From the NCBI RefSeq assembly GCF_019393635.1, contig NC_057862.1, positions 95,107,159-95,171,158 of the forward strand: 64,000 nucleotides of DNA. Direction: 5' to 3'. Of the stretch, positions 12,107 through 26,100 are shown piece by piece. Source of the stretch: Dromiciops gliroides (lineage: Eukaryota; Chordata; Mammalia; Microbiotheria; Microbiotheriidae). Below the pieces are notes generated by a model that saw only the letters and a program-made list of their open reading frames with translations, was not told where the DNA came from and ran no database searches. Both the position numbers and the translations under genes were made by a program. Position 1 is the stretch's first letter. Every line of letters begins with the position of its first letter.

Positions 12107-12355
12107 AAAAATAATAACAATAATTTTGTTGTTATTGTTGAGTTGTTTCAGTCATATCTGACTCTTTATGACCTTATTTGGTGTTTTCTTGGCAAAGATA
12201 CTGAAAAGGTTGACCATTTCCTCCTCCAGCTCACTTTACAGATGAGGAAACTGAAGCAAACAGGGGTAAGTGATTTGTCCAGGGTCACACAGCTGAACTG
12301 AGGAGCAGGACTCTTTCTGACTCTAGGTCCAGCTCTCTAGGCACTGTGCCACCTA
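12107..12355 (-). mobile_element. MAR1-like SINE
   Basis: TTGTTTCAGTCATATCTGACTC, TTGGTGTTTTCTTGGCAAAG, CACACAGCTGAACTGAGGAG. It interrupts an older CORE-SINE. Confidence 0.85.
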
Positions 12356-12359
12356 ATAA

Positions 12360-12592
12360 CATTAATAATAGCTAACATCTAATATCTCTATAGATTTCAA
12401 AAGTACTTTACACATGTTAACTCATTTGATCCTCACAACCCTGGGAGCTACATGTCATTATGCTCCCCATTTTACAATTGAGGAACTGAGATACAGGAAG
12501 GTTATGTGGCTTGCCCCAAATCATATAGCTTAAGTGTCAGAGGCAAAATTTGAACTCAAGTCTTCCTGACTTCACATCCTGTGTTATCTCCA
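12360..12592 (-). mobile_element. MIR/CORE-SINE
   Basis: CTCATTTGATCCTCACAACCC, CCCATTTTACAATTGAGGAAC and ATTTGAACTCAAGTCTTCC in reverse MIR order. Confidence 0.8.
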
Positions 12593-12766
12593 CAAAACCT
12601 CCCTGGCCCTCAGTTGTCTCATCAGAATAAGATGGCTGGGGTATATGATATCTTAGGGACCTTCTAGCTCTGAATCTATGATACTATTATTCTCAGTCTC
12701 ACATAACCTCAATTTCCTGGCCTCTCTTTATCTCCCTAACTCTATTTCCCACCACTCAACATATTG

Positions 12767-13011
12767 TGGCAGCTAGGTAGCACAGTAGATAGAACACTGG
12801 GACTAAAATAAGGGAAAACTCATCTTCCTGAGTTCAAACCCAACATCAGACACTTATTGGCTGTAATTTTGGGCAAATCACTTAACCCTTTTTTGCTTCA
12901 GTTTCCTCACCTGTCAAGTGAGCTGGAAAAGGAAATGGCAAACCACTTCAATATCTTGGTCAAGAAAATCCCAAAGAGTTGGACATGACTGAAGAACAAC
13001 AAAACCAACTT
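12767..13011 (+). mobile_element. MAR1-like SINE
   Basis: GGCAGCTAGGTAGCACAGTAG at the head, GGAAATGGCAAACCACTTC and GAAGAACAACAAAAC at the 3' end. Confidence 0.87.
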
Positions 13012-13504
13012 AACAAAGACCCTCTGTTCAATTTTGTTGACCTTCTTTCTATTCCTGCTGTGTACAATACTCATTGTGCTCTTAATTCCTTTTCATAACT
13101 TCTAAATCAATGTATTCCCTTCACATCCTTCAAAGCAGGACACATTGCCCCTCTTCTATGAAGCCTTCCCTGATTACTCTGGTTTGTTATAATTTCCCTA
13201 ACGTTCAGTAATGCAAAGTGTAGTACAAAATTGCATACTGTGTTGTATTCTCTGAGTATGTCATGGATTCTTAATTAGACTTGAAATGTCTTCAGGGTAG
13301 GGACACTGCCAGCACCTAGCATGTGGTAGAGCTCTCAATTGAACAGATGCATGTTTTAATTTTACTTTATGCAAAATGCTGAATATCACCCCAAGTTTTC
13401 TTGATGCTGATGTACCATTATTATCACATCCTTTGAGTCACTATTAAGTCTTTTGTATTTGTTTTATAGGTATATTGCTTTGATGATCATCTCATGTACA
13501 TTGT

Positions 13505-13995
13505 GTAAAAATCACTTAAAAATTCACCCTTACTAATAATCAGAGATGTGCAAATTGAAACAACTTCGATGTACCCTACTTCATAGCTGTAAAATTGTCC
13601 AAAAATATCAGACAAAAATAAATTCTGTTGGTATTATTCACAATTTCAAATTGGGAGGATTGCTTTGGAGAATTGTCTGTCAGTCTATATCAAGCACGAT
13701 AAAAGTAATCATGCTTTTTGACCCAATTAACTACATTATTGGTAATAAAACCTAAAAGTGCCACAGAGACAAAAAAGGAGACATCAATGTGAAGAATGTA
13801 TAAACATATTATTTGTGATTGCAAGGAACTGAAACCTACCTAAATAAACAACAATTGGCAAATAGCTAAATGAACTATGATATAGTAAAATAATAAATAA
13901 CATAAGGGCATTGAAAAAATAAATATGAGGAATATAAAGAAATTTGAGATTTACATGAAATAAAATGAAGTGAAGAAAGAACTGAAAAACAAGTT
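13505..13995 (+). mobile_element. Old, diverged L1 ORF2 end
   Basis: CAGAGATGTGCAAATTGAAAC, then a string resembling the FDPAIPLL region (TTTGACCCAATTAACTACAT) and the GNWK region follow L1 ORF2 order in plus orientation. Much more decayed than the L1 at 21404. Confidence 0.65.
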
Positions 13996-15042
13996 GTTTG
14001 CCCTTTCTTTGCCTCAGTTTCCTCATGTGTAAAATGGGATAATAATAGCACCTACCTCCCAGGGTGGTTGTGAGGCTCAAATGAGAGAATATTTGTAAAA
14101 TCTTTAGGATAGTGCCTGGCACAAAGGAAGAGCTCTATAAATGTTAACTATTATTGCTACTACTACTATCACCCCTACTACTACTACTAGTCACACTGTG
14201 GCTAAAGGAAAGAAAAAGTATATATATAAATGCAGAGATGAAGATGATAGAAGGGAATACAAAGCAAGGAAATAATGTGATAATAGATATTGCCTTTTTG
14301 TGCACTAGACTTCTGATTTCATTAAAATGGGGAACTGTTAAAGGGGAATTTTTTTCTGCTAATATAACTTTGTGCCTCAGTTGAAACTTACAGTCTTAAA
14401 GCCATATTGTCTATAGGAAATACTTGAGTGTAAATTATTTAAAAGTATATTTATTTGAAATAGTTGTTTAAAGTTAAATATGTACAAAATTATACTTACA
14501 TTTTATATAATGCTATACATTCTATATACATATAAATAAAATATAATAAATTATATTTATATTCTATGTTTCTTGAGTGTATGTTATATAAGTGATATGT
14601 ATATTATTATATGTATTATATAAGTTATTTGTATCTTATATAAGTGATATGATATATTACATATGTAGTATATGTGTGATATGTATTAATATGTTTGTAT
14701 GCACACATATACATATAATTTTTGGTATGGACTTGTTATTTCATTGGTATATGTAACTCCTTGTGAAGGGATGCCCTCTGACATTCGGTCAATAGGCATT
14801 TATTTATTTCTAGGGACACAAATGTAAAAAATAAACTGATTATTGCTTTTAAGAAGCTTATACACAATGCACATCTACAATTGCACTATAGCTTATAGTC
14901 TTAGCTAGTTGCCCCAGTCAAAAAGACTGGGTCACAGAGGCACCATATATTATAGACAGGACATAAGTCCAGTTCTTCCTTCTTTAGAGGCCATCTCTCT
15001 ATCTTCTCTGCTCCCTGCTTTTACTAACATAAGTGGTATATA
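13996..15042. other. MIR tail, trinucleotide and AT-rich repeats
   Basis: 13996-14150 is the 3' half of a CORE-SINE, ending in a (TAC)n-like tract (14157-14190). 14430-14740 is very AT-rich with many TATATA words. No gene. Confidence 0.6.
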
Positions 15043-15068
15043 GTTATATACCACTTAAAATTAAAAAT

Positions 15069-15214
15069 GGGGGCAGCAAGGTGGCACACTGGATAGAGCA
15101 CTGACCCTGAATTCAGGAGGATCTGAGTTCAAATCTGGCCTCAGACACTTGACACTTACTAGCTGTGTGACCCTGGGCAAGTCACTTAACCCTCACTGCC
15201 CTGCCCCCAAAAAT
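15069..15214 (+). mobile_element. WSINE1-like SINE
   Basis: Exact 15-bp target duplication GTTATATACCACTTA at 15043-15057 and 15215-15229; tail CCCCCAAAAAT. Confidence 0.93.
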
Positions 15215-15229
15215 GTTATATACCACTTA

Positions 15230-17571
15230 GTCTTTCCCCTTCATTATATCATTTGAGGTGTTTTTTCAGTATTTTATTTCTGACAGGCATTTACAACATT
15301 CCATTCATAGACCTAAAAACATAAAAATAGACCTTCTTTCAGCTTATAAAAGAAATATATAAGAACCTTTGACATGGACACATTGTGGCAGTAGGTACAG
15401 AGACAACAACCCCCTCTCTAAGCACCAGATTTTGCAGAATTTTAAAACAGTCCATGTTTCACCAAGTACAGTATATAAGGGCTATTGATAGATCTCTATC
15501 TCTCTCATCAATTTAAACAACTGAACCAGAGATAATATGGAACAATGAAGTGATACAAAGGGTATAGAAACCATTCTAAATCTTTTTAAGAAAATAAGAG
15601 AGTATAGCAAAAGTTTAATAGAATATGACTTTCAAAATAAGCTCAAGCCCCCTGGAAACCCAAAAGGGAAAGGGGGGGGTGAGATATCATTTGAGTTTGA
15701 CAATAGTCTGGTGAAGTTGCTAGGGCCAAGTCTACTATTTCCATTTGGAAGATGAAGAAACAGGTTCAGAATGATTAAGCCTAAGATAGCACGGCTGGAA
15801 GGGGGTTACTAAGTACTCAAACCAGGTTGTTCATTCACCTGCCTGTCTCGCTGTGACTACAGACATTCCAGTGTATTCCAGCACATGTTTCAGACATATT
15901 CTTATGCAACAGAAAATAATAACAGGTACCATTTACACAGCACTTTAAGATTTGCAAGGCACTTTATAAATAATATCTCATTTTATCTACATAACAACCC
16001 TGGGAAGTGGGTGCTGGATGTGCTCATTTTTTAATAACTGTAACTGTGTAAGATTATTGTACACAATAATAGCAATATTGTTTTAAGAACAACATTGAGC
16101 AAGTAATTTATTGTATCTATTGTAAATACCCAAATTAACTCTAAGGGAATATGAAGAAATATGCTATCTGCATCCAGAGAAAGAACTGATAAATATAAGT
16201 ATGTGTATAGAACACATTTATATACATACATACACACATATGTATATATGTGTTCGTATATACACACACACCTATTTGTGTGTAATTGTAGTGATCTCTA
16301 GAGGGAGGGGTGGGGGAGAGAGAGGGAAGAAAAAAATAAATTTACATGATAATTCTGTTGTATATATGAAAGGAATATCAAGTTGTGCATAGCAGATTTT
16401 CAGCTTCATGTACAATCATCTTTTTATTATACCGTGTTATGGAAATGCTTGTTTTATTCCATAAATTGAAAATAAATTTTTTAAAAAGACCATCTGTGTA
16501 AATCCTCAAGAACCAGTGAATTTGGAAATGGGTACAGGGCACAAAGAATGTGCATATAAAATCAAGCTGACAGGTAGGGATTCTAAATTTGCTTCTTTGA
16601 TGAAATGAAGTATATCAGTTCATCGAGGGACATAGAGACACTGCCTTAAAAATCTACACAAGCTTTCATAAGGCAGTCACAAAATTTCCTATCAAGAACA
16701 CAAAAAGGCCCTGTTAAATGTTCGGTCCTCCTTCTGAAGGCAAGTAAGAAATCTGGTTATCTGAGGTCAAGGCTGAGAACTTTGTTTTATAACAAAGCAT
16801 ATGAGCATGAAAGTACAAAGTGGACATTTAAAAACATGGTAATCTTTTACCATCCAAGCTGACCTCTCTCTTTTTTTTCAGAGCAGTACTTCTGATAAAT
16901 GAAATATGTATACACAAAGGGATGCAAGGACTTGGATTCTGACATCCTGGCCCAATTCCAACTCAGGTAATTGCAATCTGTCTCCATTCCTGCTCTTCAA
17001 TTTCGGTAACATATGGCCACTCCATCATACTTCAAAACTCTGAAGATAATGGGTCTGTTCTATAATGCCTCATTTGAATGTTTATGGTGCTTGCTAATAG
17101 ACTCTAGGTTTTTATGACTGACTTCCTTCCTTCCTTGCTACTAGCTCCTCTCTCCCCCTCTCTCCCCAACCTGGACCCCTACCTACTTTAAAGTATCTTT
17201 TAATTTCTTGTCATCCCAGATTTCTATTGGCCTTGGACATAAATGGCTTTGAACACCAGATGCATAAGTTAGAGTGCTGGCCCTGGGCACAGTTGGAATG
17301 CATGCAAATTTTCTGCCTTTATACATCCTTTCCCTTGTTCCTGCTACTCCTCTTCCTCAAGTATTCAATGTTCCCATACTCCCTTCCTAACAAAACCTGC
17401 TCTCAAGAAAGGAGATATGAATCTCATCTCTGATGCTTAGTATTCTTATAAGGTGAAATAAGGTGGTTGGACTATGTGACTTATAAATCTCCTTCCAGTT
17501 TAAAGTTTATAATCAGAAGCTCATTCATGATAAAGTGTAAATGACTACCAATGATGTATTATTGCTTGGGG
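15230..17571. other. Intergenic stretch, mostly unassigned
   Basis: Apart from a MIR piece at 15905-16010 and the LINE tail at 16030-16495, no feature recognised. The open frame at 17227-17433 is without support. Confidence 0.5.
16030..16495 (+). mobile_element. LINE 3' end with (TA/CA) tract
   Basis: Non-coding LINE tail containing GCTATCTGCATCCAGAG, a TATACATA/CACATA tract (16215-16275) and an A-rich end. Part of it (ATGGAAATGCTTGTTTTATT) recurs at 47444-47463, so it is a dispersed family. Family not assigned; an L1 subfamily is my best guess. Confidence 0.6.
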
Positions 17572-17586
17572 GAGCTATTATATCTT

Positions 17587-17738
17587 TTTTTTTTTTTTTT
17601 TAGTGAGGCAATTGGGGTTAATTGACTTGCCCAGGGTCACACAGCTAGTAAGTGTTAAGTGTCTGAGGCCGGATTTGATCTCAGGTACTCCTGACTCCAG
17701 GGCCGGTGCTCTATCCACTGCGCCATCTAGCTGCCCCT
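17587..17738 (-). mobile_element. WSINE1-like SINE
   Basis: Exact 15-bp target duplication GAGCTATTATATCTT at 17572-17586 and 17739-17753. Confidence 0.93.
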
Positions 17739-17753
17739 GAGCTATTATATCTT

Positions 17754-20000
17754 AACAGACATTTAAGTCAAAAGTTAGAGTATCAAAACTTCAATGGTAC
17801 AATTCCAGGTGTTAGCAAATGCTTGGGAGAGACATTTTCTTCTCTGGAGGATTCTTTCAATGAGAAATCATGCCACGCTGACCCATTCCAATAATCAGAC
17901 ATGACACATATGGGTTACTAGCATGACTCTGGGTTTTTGCTCTTGTGCTGTAGTGAATTCACTCTTCCTTCCACAATTTCCCATATACGATTTGCTCCTT
18001 TGGTCTGTATTTGGTTCAGGTTTGATTTGATGAGGTTTATAGACTGGTCCAGTTGAGTGATTGAGAGAAAAATTTTGATTAAGGCAGATTCTTAGCTAGG
18101 AATATTTTTTCTCTCCCATGAGCCCTTTCTATGGTATTCATGGGATTTTACAACAGGAAAGGAACTTAAATATCTAGTCTAGTATTCACATTTTAAAAGA
18201 AAGGAATTGATTCTGTACCAATAGATAAATCATATATCTTCTCTATGACATTGTGTCCTCATCTGTAAAAGGAGAGAGTTGGACCACCAGGCATTTGAGG
18301 TCCCTTTTGTATTTAAATCATCACTATGATCTCAGAGCATACAGGAATATAGTGGCAGGGCCAGGACAAGGTCCTATTGATTACTAGACCAATACCAATG
18401 AGTTTTCCTCTTTTTCCTAGTCTTTGCCTCACTCCTTATTCTCTGGAATATTTCCTGGAGATAGCAGCTAGGACATTTCCGTCCCATGCCCAATCAATCA
18501 GTGTAGTTACGGAGGTTAGAATAGGGAGTCATAGTACTCCATCTATGGCCACTGTTAGGGTGTAATGGGGCTTGGGGATGTGGAAGATGACTAAAGTGAT
18601 GGGACCTGCTCAGAGACTTAGAGGACTGAGACTGAAAGAGACAGAGAAGAGGGGACCTCTGAAGACCTGAAGAGAAATATATGCATAAGAGTTAGGATGC
18701 CCAGAGAAAGGGAGGAGTAATAAGGAAAACCTTTTTTTAACTTATACATCTGTCTGGAACTTGCCCTATATGCTGTTCTAGAGGGACCACTGAGACCACC
18801 CCATTACCCCATGGCTATTGAAATACAATAGAACTACTGTATGGCACTAGAAGAGAATCAGACCTTTTATAGTATTCTATGCAGTACAGAAAAAGATGTA
18901 CCAAACATCACTCTCTACATGGGAGGCACAGTTGGATTGTCAATACAATCAAGTCTATGGTAGACAGAAGTAATTGTATGGTGGGTTTTATTGTATTTAT
19001 AATATTATTAGGAGCTGGGCTAGTCATGTAATGGGATTGATATCTATAAAATATTAAGAGAAAAACAGAGAGGCTTCTACTATACTGAACAGGTAGATTC
19101 TCTAGAGTAGATTTAAGGGAAGACACAGATAAGAATTGTCCAGGATGAGAGGATATGGAAGGATTGTAATCTGCATCAGTGAAGGGAGGATTCATACTGA
19201 TGAGATTGTGGAGGCATTGAAATATTAAAATAAAACATTATTATTATGTGGTAGAAAGAACAGTGGCCTGGAGGTCAATAGAACTCATTTATGTTCCAGC
19301 TCTGCCATCAGCCAGTCAGTGTGTGTGGTCTTGGTAAAGTTAGTTGACCTTTCTGGGTCTCAGTTCTTCCATATGTAAAATGGTAGGATTGTACTAGATG
19401 ATCTCTAAAGACCTTTACAATAATGATATCAAAGTACACTGAGAAATAGTATTTGATTTTAAAAGATCACTGATGAGAAACTTTACCACACATATAATAG
19501 TGGTGCTTGAAACCAGTTTGTGAGAGTTGACTGTTAAATTTTAAGTAAGAGGATTTATACCTCAGATATAAACTAATGCTACAAATCACGGCTTGGTGTA
19601 TTGTTTTGATTGTCTAGATTTAATACAGTGATGAAGAAAATGGTAACACTGTAGATTAAATTAAAAATGTATTGTGTATATATTTTCCCCCAGAGAGCTG
19701 GTTGTTAAACAACTTACTGCCTGTACAAATAATTCACTTCAAGAAGACATCACTTCATTCATGTGAGTCTTCTCTATCATTGTAAATCAAAACTCCTCTA
19801 TGTCTTTGTAGACTGATTTCATGCTTAGCTATGGCTTAAACAATCCTCACCATAGTTTCTATGAACTTAATTAGGCTGTTCCTTGGACCACACAATTTCA
19901 TGAAATTCAAAAAAGCTCAGGTGTTGCTTATCCATATTTCAAGGTCTTAAGTATCCCCACGGGAAGGCCTTGACAGCAGTAACACATCCAGGAAATAAAT
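17754..20000. other. Region beyond the PNLIPRP1 3' end
   Basis: 18900-19215 shares GATGAGAGGATATGG...GATTGTA...GATGAGATT with 61398-61465 and is part of a dispersed repeat (open frame 18908-19195 is that repeat). 19245-19430 is a CORE-SINE (plus). No gene. Confidence 0.55.
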
Positions 20001-20016
20001 TGATGCACTGTAAAAT

Positions 20017-20022
20017 TTTATT
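20017..20022 (-). promoter_or_regulatory. Polyadenylation signal of PNLIPRP1
   Basis: AATAAA on the minus strand, 34 bases after the stop codon. The 3' UTR would be only about 50-60 nt, as is usual for pancreatic lipase family mRNAs. Cleavage is expected near 19995-20005. Confidence 0.85.
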
Positions 20023-20056
20023 AAGGTGAACATAGTGACAACATTTGGTTACATAT

Positions 20057-20120
20057 TTAACAGGGAGTAAGTGTGAGGTAAGTATCTTCTTTCACAGTCT
20101 CCTCACTACAGAAATTAGAC
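20057..20120 (-). CDS. PNLIPRP1: PNLIPRP1 exon 13 (C-terminus, stop)
   Basis: Encodes residues 446-466, [20 protein letters not shown], then TAA at 20057-20059. The NFCSxETVxE...LTPC ending is the invariant tail of the pancreatic lipase family. Acceptor cttcacag. Too short to be picked up as an open reading frame by length. Confidence 0.94.
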
Positions 20121-23100
20121 CTGTGAAGAAAAACATGGATGTTTGAGTGTATGCATGTCTACCTTAACAATAGCTTGTTAGGATTAAATAGAATTTCTGT
20201 TGTTCCTTTGTATTAGTGGAGGAAACAAAGGGAATGAATTGGAGATAACCTTTCTTAACCTCAGAACATTCCACTTAATAAATGGCCTTACATTGTACTT
20301 GCTTTTAGATGTATACATCTTCTTTTGCCCATAGGAATAAAAAGGCCCTTGGAGATAAGACCATAATTTATGCATCTCCTCTATCTTCTTTGGCACCTAG
20401 AGCAATGGTGACCATGTAGTAGGCTTAAACAAATGGAGGTGGTCCATTTTACTGAATGATATTATGCATAAAACTTCTCATTCCTGTTCTTTCTTCTCAC
20501 CCCGTTGTAATCTTTCTCTTTCATTCCTCCTTTTCAATACACATTTTTTGCTTCTACTTCCATATTACTTATGTTCTCACCAACAGTTTGGCCAAGTCTG
20601 ACAACCTTTTCTCACTCTTCACTTTCTTTAAAACATCTCTGTAGTTTTCCCTCCTACTTCTTAGAGGCCTCTTTTCCCTTTGCCTCCACCATTAAGCTAT
20701 CCCAATTAAAATACCCTAATTGTGATATCCTAATTAGATCTTCTTCCCTTTCTGGCTATTTCTCTGTCTCTTTTACTCACTCCTCTCCTTCTTTTGTTTC
20801 TTGATGATAGAAAAATCCCAAGGTTCAGTCCTCACTTCTTCTGTTACCTTTTCTTTAGACTTTGCTCATTGAGGTCCCTATCTGGTATAGTGGATTAGAG
20901 TGATAGCCTTGGAGGCAGGACTGCAAGTATATGTACTGTTTAGCTTTGCAACTCTGGGCAAGTTCCTTAACATATCCTAGCTTTAGTTTTCTCATTTCTA
21001 AAATGATAGTAATGATATCACAGGGTTGTTTTGTAGCTCAAACATAAAGGGCTTTGCAAATGTAAAATGATTAATATTAGCTGCTATTATTATTATTATT
21101 ATACACTCCAAAGTTTGCAAAATGCTTTAATTCTCATTTAAGACTCACAACAACCCCAGTAGGTAATTAATACTGTCCCTAATTTAGAAATAAGAAAACT
21201 GAGGGTTGGAGAGGTTAAATGACTTGATGATTATTACACAGCTAATTAGTAACAGTCTCTTTCTCCATTGCTCCATACTACTTGTCTATCATGTCTGTGT
21301 CAATAGCTCCTCTTTGATGGTTTTGTATTTCTTATATTTTAATATATCTTCCCCTTTCTTTGTTCTATATCACTCACTTCTCTTGTTCAATAATTCTATC
21401 ATGTGAAGAAACCAAAGCTATCTATTCCCATATGAAAAAATGCTCTAAATCACTATTGCTTAGAGGGATGCAAACTAAAACAACTCTGAGGTACCACCTG
21501 ACACCTATCAGATTGGCTAAAATGACAAAAAAGGTAAATAATAAATGTTGGAGAAGCTGTGGGAAAATTGGAACACTAATGCATTGTTGGTGGAGCTGTG
21601 AATTGATCCAACCATTCTGGAGATCAATTTGGAATTATGCCCAAAGGGCGATAAAGCTGTGCATACCCTTTGACCCAGCAATACCACTTTTGGGTCTTTT
21701 TCCCAAAGAAATCATGGAAAGGGGAAAGGGACCCACATGTACAAAAATATTTATAGCTGCTCTTTATGTGGTGGCAAGGAATTGGAAGTTGAGGGGATGC
21801 CCATCAATTGGGGAATGGCTGGACAAATTGTGGTATATGAATACAATGGAATACTATTGTGCTGTAAGAAATGATGAGCAGGAGGAGTTCAGAGAAACCT
21901 GGAGGGTCTTGCATGGGCTGATGATGAATGAGATGAGCAGAACCAGAAGAACATTGTACACAGTATCATCAACATTGAGTGTTGACCTACTGTGATGGAC
22001 TATATTCTTCTCACCAATGCAATGGTACAGAAGAGTTCCAGGGAACTCATGATAGAAGAGGATCTCCAAATCCAAGGGGAAAAAAAAGAACTGTGGAGTA
22101 TAGATGCTGAATGAACCATACTATTTCTTTTGGTTTTGGTGTTGTTGTTTTTTCTATTTTGAGGTTTTTCATCTTTGCTCTGATTTTTCTCTTATAACAT
22201 GACTAATGCAGAGATAGGATTGATGTTATTATGTGTATATATATAACCCATATCAGATTACCTGCTGTCTGGGGAAGGGGGGAGGGAGGGGAGGGAGGGA
22301 GAAAAATCTGAAATTAGAAAGCTTGTATAAACAAAAGTTGAGAACTATCTTTACATGTAACGGGAAAATAAATTAATTAATTAAAAAAAAGAGTTCTATC
22401 ATGGATATATGCCTCAACTTCCTAACTTGACCTTGAGGTCAAGAATCAGAATCCTCCCACCCCCCAAAAGAAAAAGAATCATAATTCCCTACAGAACCTA
22501 ACACATTGTTGCTCCACATAGAGTGGGTACTCATTTTAAGGTTTCTATAAGCCACTCTTTGTTTGGGGACAGGATACAATAAGGACAAATATTGTCATAA
22601 GTTAGAATAGATTTTCTGTGGGCAAATTTTCATTGCAAATATTTCTCTTTCCCAATATTCTTAGGTTTATATTAATAAGCATACATACTCTGTGCCATCC
22701 TCTGTTTGCACAGTGATCTTTGAGGCTCCCACTTTGGGGAAGGTTGGATTGATTGCATTGTTATTCCACAGAAACTTAACTTTCTCCAGGGTTCCTACAT
22801 TGACTGCTACATCGATTTCATTGGAATGAGTAGATTTTGTTTTGAGCACTCCCCTGGAAAAAGAAGAAGAAAGATATTCGTAGTCATATACAATTATTCC
22901 AAAGACCTTACAATGAAATTTTATTCTTTGCTACTTTGGGTAATTAGTCCATTTTTTTCAACTGAATTACCAAGCAAATATGGAAAATAAAAAGCCAGTT
23001 GTATTTTGATGATGTTAAGATATTTTAAAGACATTTGACTTCTTAAAATCTAAATTATGTCTAATCAGAAGCAGTCTGGTGAGAATAATAATAATAGCTA

Positions 23101-26100
23101 GTAATTATATAGCACCTACTATGTGCCAGGCACTGTGCTAAACATTTTATAAATATCATCTCATTAGATCCCGAAAACAACCCTGGGTAGTAGGTGGTAT
23201 TATCCTAATTTTACAGGTGAGGAAATTGAGGCAAACAGAGGTTAAACAACTTGCTCAGGGTTGGTCACACAGCTAGTGTCTGAGGTTGGATTTGGACTCA
23301 GGGGTTCCTGCCTATGGGCACAATTCTATTCACTGTGCTACCTAGCTGCTTCTAAGCTAAAACTTTAAAATGTGCTTTAAAACTCATTTAAAACTTTAAA
23401 ACTCAAATGTGCTTTAAAAATCAGTAGATATGATCTCCATTTTACATATGAAGAAACTGAGGCTCAGAGAGTTATGACTAACTCAAGGTCATACATTTCT
23501 TAAATAGGAGAGATGAGATCTGAACCTAAGTCTCCTGAGTATCTATGTTCAAAGTATTTGCCCCTAAACCACTCTGCCTTTCATTTATTATTTTAAATTC
23601 ACATAAAAAATTCATACGTAATGACTTCATTAAAATTACCTCCTTTATGTCTGTCCTTTTTACTGGAAGAATAACTCCACATTTAACAATTTGGCCACCT
23701 CATTAGAAAAGAAAATCTGTTCTACTAAAACACATAACAGAAGCATTGGAAAGAGAAAATAATGAAAAATATCATATGGCCACAATTAATTTTAGTATAT
23801 CATTCATTTTATAGAGGAATTTTAAAATCTATTTAAATATTAATAGTTCAAATTTCCACAGTTCATGTTTTGTGAAGGGCCTCCCTTAAAACAACTCTGT
23901 GATGATTATAGTATTTTTATTTTCTCCATTTAATAGAAAACAAAACTGAGTTTCAAAGTATGAATGACTTGTTTATGGTCACACAGCAAATGCTAGAACT
24001 GAGTCTCAAAACAAAATCTTCTACTTTGAAATCCAATGCTTTTTGTACTACCCCATCTTTGTCACCCTATTCTATTCACCTGGTAATAAAGAAATGCTCT
24101 AGAACTTTCAAGGAATGTTTTCCTTTGTGATGCAACTTATATAGATGATGGGCACAGAATTTCAGAGTTGGCTTTAGGGACCACCTTGTTCAGCCCTTCC
24201 ACAACATACCTGACATGTAGTCAACCAGTTTTTCCTTGAATATGCAATTAGTTAAGCCAATTAATCCAAACCATACCTGATACTTCCTCTACATTCCCAA
24301 CATCCTCCCCTCCAAGACCTCAACACAGTGCCCAACCTAGAATAGGTATTCATTAAATGCAAGTCTTGGTTGTTAGGTAATTTTCCCATATAGCACATGT
24401 TTATTTATTTATTTATTTATTTTTGTGGGGCAATGGGGGTTAAGTGACTTGCCCAGGGTCACACAGCTAGTAAGTGTCAAGTGTCTGAGACCGGATTTGA
24501 ACTCAGGTACTCCTGAATCCAGGGCCTCTGCTTTATCCACTGTGCCACCTAGCCGCCCCCATATAGCACTTTTAAAGTTGTTTCATTGTATTGTGAGTAG
24601 TAATTGTTTTAATTTGTGTACTTATTTATATCTCCTGAACCTAGCACCTGGTGGTTGGCACACAGTGGTTATTTAAAAATACTTGTTGATTGATTCTACC
24701 CATTGCTTCTAGTTCTCACCATTGAGCTGGAGCATAATAAGTGTAATTCCTCTTCCATGTGGTAGCCTTTCAAATGCTTGAACAAAGCTGTATCCCCTCT
24801 ACCTTTCTCACCCTAAATCTTCCCTTGGCCTTTCACCATCCTCATCTTCCTCCTGTGGATACTCTTTATGTAATCGATATCCTTATAATGTGATACCCAG
24901 AATTGAACTCCAGATATTCCTGATATTTTTTGTCTAGGGCAGAGTATCGCAGGACTATTACCTTATTCCTGGAATATTTAAGAATGTTTGTATTATTATG
25001 GTATTGAATAACAATATGTCGCCAATATGTGAAACTTACTTAAAGATGTCATGTTGCTTGGTGTTTCCATTACTTCCATACAAAGCAACTTTTACCTGAC
25101 CAGTTACTGTTTTTCCAGACAGAGTGACAGACACCTTGTATCTCCATCCTAACGAGAAACAAAAAAACATCTGATAGAAACGGACACTAAATAGACTAAA
25201 GCTTTGTTTCTATGGCTTATATATACTCAGACTAAAATGCATAAGAATATAATAAAGAATACTTTTACTGAAATGAGATTGTTAAAAAAGACAAATGTAT
25301 TGACTTCTATAAATAAATGAATTTTTAAAAATCAAGGAATTTCTAACACGGAAAAGGAATTAATTTTCTCATCTTGGGATAACTTTAGGTAAATAAACTT
25401 CATTTAAAATGGTCAAGGCTTTCATGTATCAATGCATAAATAAACCCTCAGAAAAGCTGAATAACCAGTGTCCTCTTGAAAAATAAATGAATTACAGGGA
25501 GTTCCCATATGTACAATGCAATGAATTGTGGAGATTCCACTGTTGGACTGTCCACTATGCCACCTAGCTGCCCCTGAACATGTGTTCTTATTCCTCTTTT
25601 TAAACCTACTCAATGTAAATGCATGCAGTAACCTTGGTTTTCCATTAGTTTACTCTCCTGCCTCCATAAAAGGAAATATCTACTAGATTATAGGAAATAT
25701 ATGTTTTGGAACCTTAACAAAAGTTCATTTGTTATGCATAAGAAATAATGAATGGGTGAAGTAGTCAAGAAATGAATAAGCCATTTAAAGGCAAGTACTG
25801 TGTCTCAATCATTTTTTTGTTTTGTTTTGTTTTTTTGTTTTGTGGGGCAATGAGGGTTAAGTGACTTGCCCAGGGTCACACAGCTAGTGTCAAGTGTCTG
25901 AGGCTAGATTTGAACTCAGGTCCTCCTGACTCCAAGACCAGTGCTTTATCCACTGTGCCACCTAGCTGCCCCCTCAATCATTTTTATACACCCCACATCT
26001 TAGCCTTCTACAACTACCATAGGCCCTTTTACATAAGTTATATTTATAAGCAGTTTTTTGAATAAATGAATGAATGAATAGATAGCCTGAAATAACTGCC

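Larger units (their letters stand above)
11690..13350 (+). mobile_element. L2 LINE 3' region with nested SINEs
   Basis: L2 text at 11690-12000 (CTGCAGTGTTTCCCTATTG) resumes at 13020-13350 (CTATGAAGCCTTCCCTGATTAC, AATTAGACTTGAAATGTC). Between lie a CORE-SINE (12018-12106, resuming 12593-12690), a MAR1-like SINE (12107-12355, minus), a MIR (12360-12592, minus) and a MAR1-like SINE (12767-13011, plus). Confidence 0.75.

Noticed and set aside
1-20000. A second lipase paralog (PNLIP, PNLIPRP2 or PNLIPRP3), expected next to PNLIPRP1
   Set aside because: I looked for [17 protein letters not shown] and LTLTPC coding words on both strands here and in 46.4-64 kb and found none; the neighbours must lie outside the window.
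21360-21995. 211-residue open frame as a host gene
   Set aside because: L1 ORF2 C-terminus in a 5'-truncated element with a target duplication; the first codons are flanking intron.
22681-22690. Exon 12 donor after GAG-TAT (GTATGC)
   Set aside because: It would put exon 13 out of frame; the GA/gtatgt donor gives GTE-SNFCSEE in frame.
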